The notes below the pieces were generated by a model. That model did no database searches and was not told the origin of the DNA. It was given only the letters and a program-made list of their open reading frames with translations. Shown here piece by piece: positions 1-7,144 of a DNA stretch of 22,794 bases. Positions within the stretch are counted from its first letter, which is position 1, and the number at the start of each line of letters is the position of its first letter. The stretch is from a virus. Made by a program: the position numbers and the translations under genes. The stretch lies in the IMG/VR virus record IMGVR_UViG_3300005253_000301, positions 1-22,794 of that record; one strand, given 5' to 3'.

Positions 1-28
1 TATCCTGATGTATCTGATAGGAGGTTAG

Positions 29-772
29 TTGAAGATAGATTTTCAGGGAACGGCTCTAATCTCGCAAGACCACCAAATCCCATTCCAAGACCAGAGGGTT
101 ATACGAGAGGTTGAGTTGTTCATGGAAGAACTACAACCTGACTTATTGATATATCCAGGTGATATTGGAGACTGGTACGGTATATCTAGCTTTGACAAGA
201 ACCCCAATAGAGCCGATCACTTGCAAGACGATTTATCCTCGGTCGGGGCGATGTTCAAGAGGCAAAGAGCATTATGCCCCAATGCCCGGATGATAGAGGA
301 AGACGGGAACCACGAGGACAGGCTTCGTCGCTTCATCTGGAGGCACCCTGGAGTCGCCGGACTACGCGACCTGGACTTGGCGCGTCTCATGCGCGTCGAG
401 GACACGTGGGAAGTGCTGCCCTACAAGTCGCTGGTGGAGTACGCCTCCCTCCTGATAGAGCACGGGGACTTGGTTCGCCAGCACGCTGCGTACACGGCGA
501 AGGCCATGTTCGAGAAGCGTGGATCGTCGGGTATCGTGGGGCACACGCATCGCTTCGGGGTTTACACCCGTCGCGACGCTTCGGAGGAGTACATCTACGT
601 GGAGAATGGCTGTACGTGCCGACTCGACCCTGAGTACGCGCCATTCCCCAACTGGCAGCAGTCCTTCACCTACGTGATAGCCTACGATCCCCACCACCTG
701 TGCGTGATTCCTGTGCCAATAACGGCTCAAGGGTTCCGAGCCGAGGGCCGTTGGTACGGGAGGAAGGAGTGA
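29..772 (+). CDS. Calcineurin-like metallophosphoesterase, phage type
   Basis: Predicted metal-dependent phosphoesterase of 247 aa. Visible metal-site motifs in order are D14-x-Q16 followed by IPF (the D-x-Q form that I recall from phage members, where cellular members have D-x-H), GDIGD at 44-48, GNHED at 93-97, H145-G-D and GHTH at 171-174. These are the canonical blocks of the calcineurin-like fold, so the family call is firm; the substrate is unknown. The start is TTG, 4 nt after AGGAGG at 19-24. It sits directly upstream of the portal gene, where phages often carry an accessory gene after terminase. Base composition changes inside the gene: about 42% GC by my count over bases 1-240, but about 63% over 301-480. 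This suggests a recombination junction within the coding sequence. Confidence 0.85.
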   Translation: MKIDFQGTALISQDHQIPFQDQRVIREVELFMEELQPDLLIYPGDIGDWYGISSFDKNPNRADHLQDDLSSVGAMFKRQRALCPNARMIEEDGNHEDRLRRFIWRHPGVAGLRDLDLARLMRVEDTWEVLPYKSLVEYASLLIEHGDLVRQHAAYTAKAMFEKRGSSGIVGHTHRFGVYTRRDASEEYIYVENGCTCRLDPEYAPFPNWQQSFTYVIAYDPHHLCVIPVPITAQGFRAEGRWYGRKE

Positions 773-775
773 CCC

Positions 776-958
776 ATGCAAGAAGCTAGCGAAGCGCGCC
801 TCCGTGAACTTTGGACAGATGTTGAGCGACGATGGGACTCCCTTCCGGCGAAGCTCGACGTACCGTGGGCCGAGGCGCGCTTCAAGCTGGAGACGTTCCG
901 AATCACTTTGCGGCAAGTGAATGAGAGCGTTTCCATACTGCTAGGAGGCCCGCCATGA
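776..958 (+). CDS. Small hypothetical protein between phosphoesterase and portal
   Basis: A 60-aa predicted soluble helical protein rich in Glu, Arg and Trp, with no motif I recognise. The ATG is preceded by AAGGAG (764-769) at 6 nt spacing. Its stop overlaps the portal start as ATGA (955-958), so it is probably translationally coupled to portal. Real gene status is supported by the RBS, the coupling and the absence of any other explanation for the gap. Function unknown. Confidence 0.7.
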   Translation: MQEASEARLRELWTDVERRWDSLPAKLDVPWAEARFKLETFRITLRQVNESVSILLGGPP

Positions 959-2553
959 TAAACCCGTTCTCGGCTGCGTGGAGGGGCATGGGAGGATTCA
1001 TGTCTCAAAACGCCCACACTGTATCGCAGCATATGGGCATGTCACTTGGCTATAGGACTCTCGCCCAACGGAACCTCAAGAAGTTCTGGGAGTTCTACCG
1101 GAGCAACGAGATGGTCTTTGCCGCGACGACCGAGACTACGAGCGCCTCCGCTGTGATACCACAGGTGGCCGAAGTGTTCAGTGAAGGGCGCTGGAAGGTT
1201 GAGCCGGAAGACAGCGACATCCAGACGCGCCTTGACAACCCGAATGAGGACGATGATCCCGTGAAGTTCAGGGAGCGCGTAGACACGGAACTAGTTGTGA
1301 CTGGTAACGGCATCGTCGTTGAGTGGCCGCGTCGGTTAGAGGGTCACACCGCCCAGCCCCCGCTGGTGAATGAGCCCCTAGGTGAGTTCCGGCTGATTCC
1401 CTCGATGAACGTGTGGCTGATGCGCGATAAGAAGACGGGGCGCGTCGACAGGTACGTGTACGACCCTGAGAGACAGCACGGGGGGCCGAACCCTACGCTC
1501 CTCAACAACCCGCCAGCGTCGGCGTTCACGTTCCCCAAGTCTCGCGTCATACACCGGATATACAGCCCCGACCCTGGTCAGATGGAGTGGGGTATGGGGC
1601 CAGTAGCCGCCGCCCTGGATTCGATTCAGGCGGATATGAACATCACTGCGTACATTCGGGAGTTCTTCGCACAAGGGGCGGTGCCTCCCCACATCTTCCT
1701 GACCGAGACCACCATGACGCCAGAGCAGGAACGTCAATTACAGCGGAGATGGGCGTCTAACGTGGGGGGAATCGAGAACGCGTGGAGACTCGCGGTAATG
1801 GCAGGAGCGAAGGGGGAAATCAAGCGTCTGGGACTCGCGGCAGGGTCGCGCGAAGTGGGTCTGGACGACCTCCGGAAAGCGACCGAGGCGCGTATTCTCG
1901 TAGCGATGAATGTGCCTCCTATCGTGATTGGAGCGCCGATTGGCCTAGAGAACGCCACGTACTCCAACTACGACCAAGCGCGACAGGCGATGCACGAGGA
2001 GAACACCGACCCACTGGTAGCGAAGCGCGACGCCGCGTGGAGCCACTGGTTACGGAAGCGCCTAGGCCGACGCGACATACGAATACGGGCAGACCTGTCC
2101 GATGTACTGGCAGTGCAGATGCGTCAGAACCAGCGCTCCGAGCAGGCGACTCGTGAGCTACAATCGGGTCTCACCATGAGAGGAGAGGCCAGAGCGCTCG
2201 CGGGGTACGCTCCCTCGGAAGGCGACGATACGTTCTTCGTCCCGCTGAACCTGGAGACGATGCCAGGCTCCCTTGTCACAGAGGCGAGAGTTCGGCGTCT
2301 GTCTCTGTCGCTGAGCGACCACGCGGCGAGTGCCGCAGTGATACGGGAACAGGGACTTGAATCCGCCCAAAGCCTAGGAATCGGGCACGTCCCCGAAGGG
2401 GTCATCATGTACATAATGTCTGGGATGACGCCCCGAAGAGACGACGAGTCCAAGCGGCAGTATGCCCACCGTATATTGCTCAAGACCCACATGACCGTCT
2501 CGATGTACCGGAACAACTTGGCACTAGCTGATGGTAAGACGGTGCCAGTATGA
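955..2553 (+). CDS. Portal protein (HK97 family)
   Basis: Predicted dodecameric portal at the capsid vertex through which DNA is packaged and to which the connector binds; 532 aa, somewhat longer than typical HK97-type portals. Family evidence is the block NITAYIREFFAQGAVPPHIF (about 224-243) and the later block MNVPPIVIGA followed by YSNYDQARQAMHEENTDPL. The second block is the usual portal signature of an aliphatic-proline stretch, a Tyr/Asn pair and a helix before the C-terminal domain. The C-terminal 90 residues are poorly recognisable and may form a crown or an extension. The ATG has AGGAGG at 943-948 with 6 nt spacing. Protease and capsid genes follow, as in HK97-like head modules. Confidence 0.88.
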   Translation: MINPFSAAWRGMGGFMSQNAHTVSQHMGMSLGYRTLAQRNLKKFWEFYRSNEMVFAATTETTSASAVIPQVAEVFSEGRWKVEPEDSDIQTRLDNPNEDDDPVKFRERVDTELVVTGNGIVVEWPRRLEGHTAQPPLVNEPLGEFRLIPSMNVWLMRDKKTGRVDRYVYDPERQHGGPNPTLLNNPPASAFTFPKSRVIHRIYSPDPGQMEWGMGPVAAALDSIQADMNITAYIREFFAQGAVPPHIFLTETTMTPEQERQLQRRWASNVGGIENAWRLAVMAGAKGEIKRLGLAAGSREVGLDDLRKATEARILVAMNVPPIVIGAPIGLENATYSNYDQARQAMHEENTDPLVAKRDAAWSHWLRKRLGRRDIRIRADLSDVLAVQMRQNQRSEQATRELQSGLTMRGEARALAGYAPSEGDDTFFVPLNLETMPGSLVTEARVRRLSLSLSDHAASAAVIREQGLESAQSLGIGHVPEGVIMYIMSGMTPRRDDESKRQYAHRILLKTHMTVSMYRNNLALADGKTVPV

Positions 2554-2594
2554 TGCCCGAACCATCAAATGAATGTACAGGTAGGGGGCTACTC

Positions 2595-2627
2595 AGAGAG
2601 GGTAGGGAGTCGTGTACCCTACTCTCT
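2595..2627 (+). promoter_or_regulatory. Upstream hairpin of the protease/capsid leader
   Basis: AGAGAG (2595-2600) and TAGGG (2603-2607) can pair with CCCTA (2617-2621) and CTCTCT (2622-2627), with a 2-nt GG bulge and a 9-nt loop. The right arm uses the same bases that form the left arm of the next hairpin (2621-2643), so the two structures exclude each other. This is seen directly in the sequence; an attenuator or switch role is inference. The surrounding gap 2554-2667 has no convincing gene. Confidence 0.45.
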
Positions 2628-2643
2628 TATAGGAATAGAGAGT
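2619..2643 (+). repeat. 25-nt hairpin element, copy 1
   Basis: Exact reverse complement of 20880-20904. The arms ACTCTCT (2621-2627) and AGAGAGT (2637-2643) flank a 9-nt loop, TATAGGAAT. It lies 24 nt upstream of the protease ATG, in one of the few gaps in a tightly packed genome. It could be a protein-binding operator, a promoter element or an RNA hairpin; the sequence does not decide. It would be hidden if the protease were started at the upstream in-frame ATG at 2569. Confidence 0.8.
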
Positions 2644-2667
2644 GCGCCTCCCAGAAAGGAGAATCGA

Positions 2668-3552
2668 ATGAGACCACTGTTTGAACGATACGGGATATCC
2701 GAAGCCCGTCCACTAGCTGATGGAGGAATCGCAGGGATCGCGCTGCCCTTCAACGTCAGTGACCAGAGACCAGGGGCCGCGTTCATGGACGACGGAACTC
2801 TCAGGTTCTTCGCCTACAAGGTGTACGACCCTGGGATGTTCGACACCCAACTTGCCCAGACCGACTACGGAGGGCGTGTCCAGTTCCAGTGGACGCACGG
2901 AGGTCGCTCTCCGGAGAACATGACCGGAGAAGCCCTAGCACAGATTCCGATTGGGAGGGTCACGCAGTTGCAGGCGACCCCCACCCTGCTGATGTTCCAG
3001 GCCGTATTCAACAGCACGAGCCTCGCGCAGGAGATACAAAAGGCGGTCTCCTCCAACGACCTACGCGAAGTCAGCGCAGGCGTCTGGATTGACGAGTTCG
3101 AGTTTGATGTGGATAGCGAGGGCAACGACTTTGTTCGCATCACCGAGGGCCGCGTCCGCGACATCAGCGTGGTCGATCTTGCCCAGTTCACCGAGACGCG
3201 AATCCTTGAGCACTTGTCACACCAGGAGCATCACGCCCTTCCTTCTGGGGTGGAAGTCGCTCCTGGCGTGTCTCCGACAGAGGCGCTGCGAGGCGTACTC
3301 CAGACCTACTCTCAGGGGGCCGACCTCCCCGTAACTCCATTCGGTACTCCCGCCCAAAGCTCCCAGACCCGCGCCATTGTCCAGCCACCTCGTCGAACGA
3401 CCACCACTACGGGGCGCGACGACGCGAAGGACATTACGGTATTACGGGCTGACTGGGGAGCGCTCTGGGCCGCGTACAACGACCTGGCAACTGAGAATCG
3501 CCTACTCCACGGTCAGGTCGAGACAGAGGCGCTTAGGAAAGGAGGCTCCTAG
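2668..3552 (+). CDS. Prohead protease (HK97 / S78-like)
   Basis: Predicted maturation protease (294 aa) that cleaves the scaffold-like part of the capsid protein during assembly. Family features are an N-terminal section on reshaping self-entry (IAGIALPFNV), H77 in WTHGG, the PIGRV block at 94-98, S136 in EVSAGVW, and the closing block DISVVDLAQFTETRI at 165-179. H77 and S136 match the usual His and Ser. The acidic position usually seen as Glu in the EvS block appears to be D165. The C-terminal 110 residues are Pro/Thr-rich and then helical, perhaps a linker or self-cleaved tail. The start is set at 2668 because GGAG lies at 2658-2661 with suitable spacing and the family N-terminus begins here; the in-frame ATG at 2569 would add an unconserved stretch encoded by the hairpin region. 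Confidence 0.8.
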   Translation: MRPLFERYGISEARPLADGGIAGIALPFNVSDQRPGAAFMDDGTLRFFAYKVYDPGMFDTQLAQTDYGGRVQFQWTHGGRSPENMTGEALAQIPIGRVTQLQATPTLLMFQAVFNSTSLAQEIQKAVSSNDLREVSAGVWIDEFEFDVDSEGNDFVRITEGRVRDISVVDLAQFTETRILEHLSHQEHHALPSGVEVAPGVSPTEALRGVLQTYSQGADLPVTPFGTPAQSSQTRAIVQPPRRTTTTTGRDDAKDITVLRADWGALWAAYNDLATENRLLHGQVETEALRKGGS

Positions 3553-4964
3553 TGAGCCTAATCGCACAGTACACGGAGGCAATGGACTCCGCTGTAACCG
3601 CCGCGAACACTCTAGGCGGGCAGATTAGCGAGTTGCTTCGCGATGGCAAGACGCTTGACGACGAGAAGGTGGTCGAGCTAAACGGTCAGCGGACACGGGC
3701 GTTCACTGACGCAGACCGACACCGCGAACTTCTCCACACGGAGATTCGCCAGGAGCAGGCCGCCGCCGAGACCGCGAAGACCCTCGAAGGGTACAAGGCT
3801 GTCGGGTTCGTGCCTCCGAAGGGAGTGGCCGAGGTCGAGCAGAACCGCATCGAGAAAATCGTGACGCCCTCGCTTCGTTCCGTCGCGATTGAGAACCCGT
3901 GGCTCGTAGGGGACAGCTATCGCGAGGCGCTAAACTCCTACGTGAAGACGAGCATCCGGCAGAACACGGACTCGCTGAGCCTGGAACGGTTCATGGAGGC
4001 ACAGGGCCTCGAATACAGTCCGAACGTCATGGAGACCATCACGGACGACCTGGGCGGGTACACTGTGCCCCCCGACCTCCAAGACCAAATCATCCGCAAC
4101 TTGGCGACGTTCTCCGTCTTCCGGCAGCTTGCCGCCGTCACCCCGACCTCCTCGAACCTCGTCGAGTGGGTCACGGTGCAGCGTGCCTCCGGCAACGACA
4201 AGAGCATCTTCACTGGCACATTCGTCGGTAGCATGGTCTCCGAGACCCCTGCCGCGGCTGCTGGTGAGCAAGACCTCAAGTTCCAGACCGTCCAAGCGCC
4301 CATCCGCAAGTCGCGGGTCATCGGTTGGATTGGCGAGGACTTGGTGGCCGACTCGATGTTCGATGTGCTGGCCCTGGTCGCTGACGAAGGGGCTATCAAC
4401 CTCGCAGTCCTGGAGGACAAGCAGTTCCTTCTTGGCAATGGTGCCAACGGCGAGGTCATGGGCATCCTGAACAACGACGACATCGGCATCACGGACATCG
4501 ACGGGGGCGCGGACACAATCAAGAACACCACGACCGACCGTGGCTCTGAGGAAGACATCCTGACCTCCATCGACAACATCCCCGCCCAGTACCGCGTCGG
4601 CCCTGGTGTCGCCGTCATCGGCCACTCCAAGACCCGTACCAAGATTCGTGGTCTGGTCACTCCGGCAGGAAACTTCGTGTGGCGCGAAGAACTGTCCGTC
4701 GAGATTCTCGCGAACGGTAGGGCGGGCTCGATTGAAGGAATCCCCTTCTACATGAGCGACCACATGGCACAGGACGGCACAGCGCAGAACAAGGTGCTGA
4801 TCTGGGGGAACTTCCGTCACTGCCGTATCCTCGACCGCCAGCGCCTCACGGTGCGGGTGTCGTTCGAGCAGAAGTTCGACGTGGAGCAAGTCGGGCTGCG
4901 AGTCAACTCGCGGTTCGGCTTTCTCGTGACGAATCCGGAGCCGTTCCAAGTCTCAGACGTGTAG
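3552..4964 (+). CDS. Major capsid protein (HK97 fold) with N-terminal delta-like region
   Basis: Predicted shell protein of 470 aa. Residues 5-78 are charged and helical, consistent with the delta/scaffold domain removed by the protease. The core starts near 120, with the typical block DDLGGYTVPPDLQDQIIRNL (165-184), followed by the P-domain and A-domain sections ending in FEQKFDVEQVGLRVNSRFGF. The length and the absence of a separate scaffold gene fit HK97-like heads. The GTG start overlaps the protease TAG by one base and has GGAGG at 3541-3545 with 6 nt spacing. I made no attempt to assign crosslinking residues. A 339-aa open frame on the minus strand over this gene is a codon-bias shadow. 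Confidence 0.92.
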   Translation: MSLIAQYTEAMDSAVTAANTLGGQISELLRDGKTLDDEKVVELNGQRTRAFTDADRHRELLHTEIRQEQAAAETAKTLEGYKAVGFVPPKGVAEVEQNRIEKIVTPSLRSVAIENPWLVGDSYREALNSYVKTSIRQNTDSLSLERFMEAQGLEYSPNVMETITDDLGGYTVPPDLQDQIIRNLATFSVFRQLAAVTPTSSNLVEWVTVQRASGNDKSIFTGTFVGSMVSETPAAAAGEQDLKFQTVQAPIRKSRVIGWIGEDLVADSMFDVLALVADEGAINLAVLEDKQFLLGNGANGEVMGILNNDDIGITDIDGGADTIKNTTTDRGSEEDILTSIDNIPAQYRVGPGVAVIGHSKTRTKIRGLVTPAGNFVWREELSVEILANGRAGSIEGIPFYMSDHMAQDGTAQNKVLIWGNFRHCRILDRQRLTVRVSFEQKFDVEQVGLRVNSRFGFLVTNPEPFQVSDV

Positions 4965-4971
4965 AGCGGCC

Positions 4972-4989
4972 AGGAGGCACGTGCCTCTT
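4972..4989. other. Palindrome just after the capsid stop
   Basis: GAGGCAC (4974-4980) and GTGCCTC (4981-4987) form a perfect 14-bp palindrome. It extends by a G-T wobble and an A-T pair to 4972 and 4989. It starts 7 nt after the capsid stop codon. It covers both an AGGAGG (4972-4977) and a GTG at 4981, which argues against that GTG being an efficient start. A role in transcript processing, termination or DNA binding is inference. Confidence 0.5.
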
Positions 4990-5046
4990 AGTCCGACTCC
5001 TTGGAGAGTAACGAAATCAGAGACAGGCTTGAAAGGAGCCACCACA

Positions 5047-5676
5047 GTGAAAGAAGACCGAATCACCGCCGCCATCCTCCTGACCTTCCTGATGGAGATG
5101 GCATCACACCCGTTGCGGGTACTGACCAATCCGCTCGCCGAAGCGCGTCTCGCCTGGTCGCACGCGAAAGTCGCGGCCTTCTCGATTGCTCACCCTGTAG
5201 CGGGGGGTTCCGAAATCCTCCCCTACCCGTTGGGCAACAACATCTACGAGGAGCAGTACATTGACCCAGCCTCACGCACAGGTACTCTGAACGGCGGGGA
5301 CATCGACTTGCAGGTCGCCCCGTACAAGGAGTTCGATGTCTTCCGGTTCATCCTCAACCTGGGCGCTACTACCGGCGTCGTAGACTTGAAGATACAGGAC
5401 TCGGCTGACGGTTCCTCATGGGCTGACCTGAAAGACGCAGACGCGGTGGTAATCGCCATCACGCAACTCACGGCGACCGATGACAACAAGATGGCCGTGA
5501 TTGAAGTGACGACCCGTGGCTACGTTGTGAGGCAGCACATCCGCACCGTCCTGGTCATGGCCGCCGCCTCTACTCTGACTGGAATCACGATGCAGGCATA
5601 CGGTCATGCCGGAGACACTCCGGTGCCCGTGTCCGCTGACCGAATCGAGTTGAAGACGGGCGTCGTCGCAACCTAG
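5047..5676 (+). CDS. Putative virion protein downstream of major capsid protein
   Basis: A 209-aa protein. Residues 1-45 are hydrophobic/helical. From about 60 onward it is beta-rich, with a pattern (VVDLKIQDSADGSSW, a DLKDAD turn, then DDNKMAVIEVTTRGYVVRQHI) like a compact beta-sandwich seen in many phage proteins encoded next to the capsid gene. A head-decoration or minor head role is inferred from position and fold-like pattern only. The GTG at 5047 was chosen because GGAG at 5035-5038 is 8 nt upstream. The alternative GTG at 4981 lies inside a palindrome only 3 nt after its AGGAGG, and would add 22 residues. Confidence 0.65.
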   Translation: MKEDRITAAILLTFLMEMASHPLRVLTNPLAEARLAWSHAKVAAFSIAHPVAGGSEILPYPLGNNIYEEQYIDPASRTGTLNGGDIDLQVAPYKEFDVFRFILNLGATTGVVDLKIQDSADGSSWADLKDADAVVIAITQLTATDDNKMAVIEVTTRGYVVRQHIRTVLVMAAASTLTGITMQAYGHAGDTPVPVSADRIELKTGVVAT

Positions 5677-5684
5677 TAGTCCCT

Positions 5685-5698
5685 CGGCCCTAGGGCCG
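5685..5698. other. 14-bp perfect palindrome, first of two stacked hairpins
   Basis: CGGCCCT (5685-5691) is followed directly by its complement AGGGCCG (5692-5698). It lies 8 nt after the stop of the preceding gene and 9 nt before a second, longer hairpin. The arrangement suggests a transcript end or an RNA processing site; a DNA-binding site is also possible. Confidence 0.5.
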
Positions 5699-5707
5699 TG
5701 AGACCAA

Positions 5708-5747
5708 GGGGCGGGGGACGGGTTCGCACTGTCCCGCCTCCCGCCCC
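5708..5747 (+). terminator. GC-rich stem-loop, probable terminator
   Basis: The left arm 5708-5722 pairs with the right arm 5733-5747 over 15 positions (one G-T wobble, one mismatch), with a 10-nt loop starting TTCG. It is the strongest hairpin in the window and sits in the 89-nt gap after the head genes. There is no following U-tract (the next bases are CAAAGAAC), so classical intrinsic termination is not assured. Partial termination, which would reduce connector and tail expression relative to capsid, is a reasonable inference. Confidence 0.55.
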
Positions 5748-5765
5748 CAAAGAACAGGAGGCACT

Positions 5766-6056
5766 ATGATAGAAAGGTTCGTAGGCGCGGTGAAGGGCTT
5801 GACCCGTCCGGTTCTGCTACTCGGCACTGCCGCCGCTGCGTTCTACTTCTTCGCTACGGGAAACGCCGAGGGAGGGTCTGCGGCAGGCACCCTGTTCGGC
5901 GTCCAGACCGCCTGGTGGTTCAACGAGCGGAAAGAGACTCACGAGCGGGAGGCGCTCCAGGTCACTCCCGACCCCCTCGACCTACTGAGGGCGATGCCAC
6001 CCGACTTGCTGCGGGAGATGCTGATGGAGCGCGAACGCCCGGAGACACCCGAATGA
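5766..6056 (+). CDS. Small membrane protein, holin-like or virion-associated
   Basis: A 96-aa protein with a hydrophobic segment at about 14-30 and a second weaker one at about 35-52, followed by WWFNERKETHERE and a charged tail with a leucine-rich helix. The layout of membrane segments followed by WF-x-ER resembles small three-segment holin-type proteins of phages and gene transfer agents. That resemblance is from memory and the position among head genes is unusual for a holin. AGGAGG at 5756-5761 precedes the ATG by 4 nt. The stop overlaps the next start as ATGA. Confidence 0.65.
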   Translation: MIERFVGAVKGLTRPVLLLGTAAAAFYFFATGNAEGGSAAGTLFGVQTAWWFNERKETHEREALQVTPDPLDLLRAMPPDLLREMLMERERPETPE

Positions 6057-6232
6057 AGGCGATTGTCGATTTAATCGCGACGAACGACCCGCCGAGGCGC
6101 GTAACGGTTTCGGTTCCAAAGCGGAAGTCGGCTACCGCGCAGCTCAACGCGATTGACAGGGCGATACTCAAGGAGTATGGCGGTGACGACGACTCCTGGA
6201 GCCGCTGGAACCTCATAGAACTGGAGGAGTGA
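6053..6232 (+). CDS. Small hypothetical protein
   Basis: A 59-aa mixed-charge protein, probably beta then helix, ending in an acidic stretch. No recognisable motif. It is translationally coupled to the gene before it (ATGA at 6053-6056), with GGAG at 6041-6044 giving 8 nt spacing. It ends one base before the connector gene, whose RBS lies inside its last codons. The ATG at 6053 is the only start that fits this packing. Confidence 0.65.
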   Translation: MKAIVDLIATNDPPRRVTVSVPKRKSATAQLNAIDRAILKEYGGDDDSWSRWNLIELEE

Positions 6233-6233
6233 T

Positions 6234-7052
6234 ATGACTAGAAACCTGTACGCCAACCTCGACGACTGGGAGCGAAGGTTCTCCTACGACGTGGACTTGG
6301 CGGCAGCCGACCGGACGGAGCTAGAGAAGATTCTGGACTCTGCCTCGCGGGACGTGGACATTCACTGTCGCACTCATTTCTTCGCTCAGACCCGCACCGT
6401 CATTCTCGATGGCAGCGGGTCGAAGGAGCTTAGGGTGCCCGACCTACTCACGATCACGAGCATCAAGCTAGACCAGAACCGAGACCGCGTGTATGAGGAC
6501 ACCCTTGTGGCCGCCGACTACCGACTGCTACGGCCCAACCACGAGTTCCCCTACGACACGCTCCCAAAGCGCCTCATTCGGCTGGACACTCAAATTGGGC
6601 AGTTCTCCGTGTTCCTGGCCCAGGAGGAACTCGTGGAGATAGTCGGAGAGTGGGGCTTCGTGAACAACATCGAAGACACCGGCGACACGGTGCAGGATGC
6701 CACGGAGCAGAGCGATACCCAACTCACGCTCAGCGTGACCGCTGGCACCAACTTCTCCGTAGGGCAGACGCTCAAGCTAGGAGATGAGCAGGAGTACGTG
6801 TCCGGCATCTCCGCGAACATACTCGCCGTGGCGCGAGGAGTGAACGGGACTGCCGCCGTAGTCCACGCGAACGCCAGCGTCATCAACAGGTATACGTACC
6901 TTCCCGAAGTGCGAGACGCGACTCTTATCGAGGCCGTCCGACAGTGGAAGCGCAAGGAACTGGCGTTCGTCGCCCGTGAGGGGTCGCTCCAGGAGGGCTT
7001 CGACGTAGACGCTGCGAGGCTCCTCCAGGACTTCGTGAGGTATGACCAGTAA
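6234..7052 (+). CDS. Head-tail connector protein with inserted beta domain
   Basis: Predicted adaptor that binds the portal (gp6/gp15-like connector family). Residues 20-50 form the usual opening helices (LEKILDSASRDVDIHCRTHF) and 54-145 the beta core. Residues 223-272 form the closing helices (RDATLIEAVRQWKRKELAF). Residues about 148-220 are an inserted domain with the pattern TQLTLSVTAGTNFSVGQTL, then EQEYVSGI and RGVNGTAAVVHA. From family knowledge, this insertion is a small beta fold found in several phage connectors. The length of 272 aa exceeds the usual 100-200 because of this insert. GGAGG at 6223-6227 precedes the ATG. Confidence 0.8.
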   Translation: MTRNLYANLDDWERRFSYDVDLAAADRTELEKILDSASRDVDIHCRTHFFAQTRTVILDGSGSKELRVPDLLTITSIKLDQNRDRVYEDTLVAADYRLLRPNHEFPYDTLPKRLIRLDTQIGQFSVFLAQEELVEIVGEWGFVNNIEDTGDTVQDATEQSDTQLTLSVTAGTNFSVGQTLKLGDEQEYVSGISANILAVARGVNGTAAVVHANASVINRYTYLPEVRDATLIEAVRQWKRKELAFVAREGSLQEGFDVDAARLLQDFVRYDQ

Positions 7053-7144
7053 TGCCCATACAAGTCCTGCTGCTGATACTCGTCGCCGAGCTAGCGGCAC
7101 TAGGATTCTTGACGTGGGTAGCTCTCGCGGAGCCGTTCTCGTGA
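7052..7144 (+). CDS. Micro-ORF: 30-residue single-pass membrane peptide
   Basis: ATG at 7052 overlaps the connector stop (TAATG). The 30-codon frame encodes MPIQVLLLILVAELAALG and then FLTWVALAEPFS, one strongly hydrophobic helix of about 20 residues. It ends in TGA overlapping the GTG start of the next gene (GTGA at 7141-7144). It fills the gap exactly with typical coupled junctions at both ends, which is why I regard it as real. There is no good independent RBS, so expression would depend on re-initiation. Function unknown; alternatives are a pure coupling spacer or chance. Confidence 0.5.
   Translation: MPIQVLLLILVAELAALGFLTWVALAEPFS

Noticed and set aside
2620-2643. Resemblance of TATAGGAATAGAG to a T7-like RNA polymerase promoter
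   Set aside because: Only the TATAGG part fits; the upstream recognition bases do not align without a 1-nt shift and no phage RNA polymerase is visible in the window.
2569-2667. Upstream in-frame ATG for the prohead protease
   Set aside because: It would encode the hairpin element as protein, lacks an RBS at good spacing, and the family N-terminus fits ATG 2668. The same YSLIGIES peptide appears in a minus-strand shadow at copy 2, showing that it is the DNA element that is conserved.
3930-4949. Long open frame (339 aa) on the minus strand over the capsid gene, plus another at 3938-4660
   Set aside because: It mirrors the high GC third-position bias of the capsid gene, has no RBS, and the peptides are Arg/Val/Asp-rich without a protein-like pattern.
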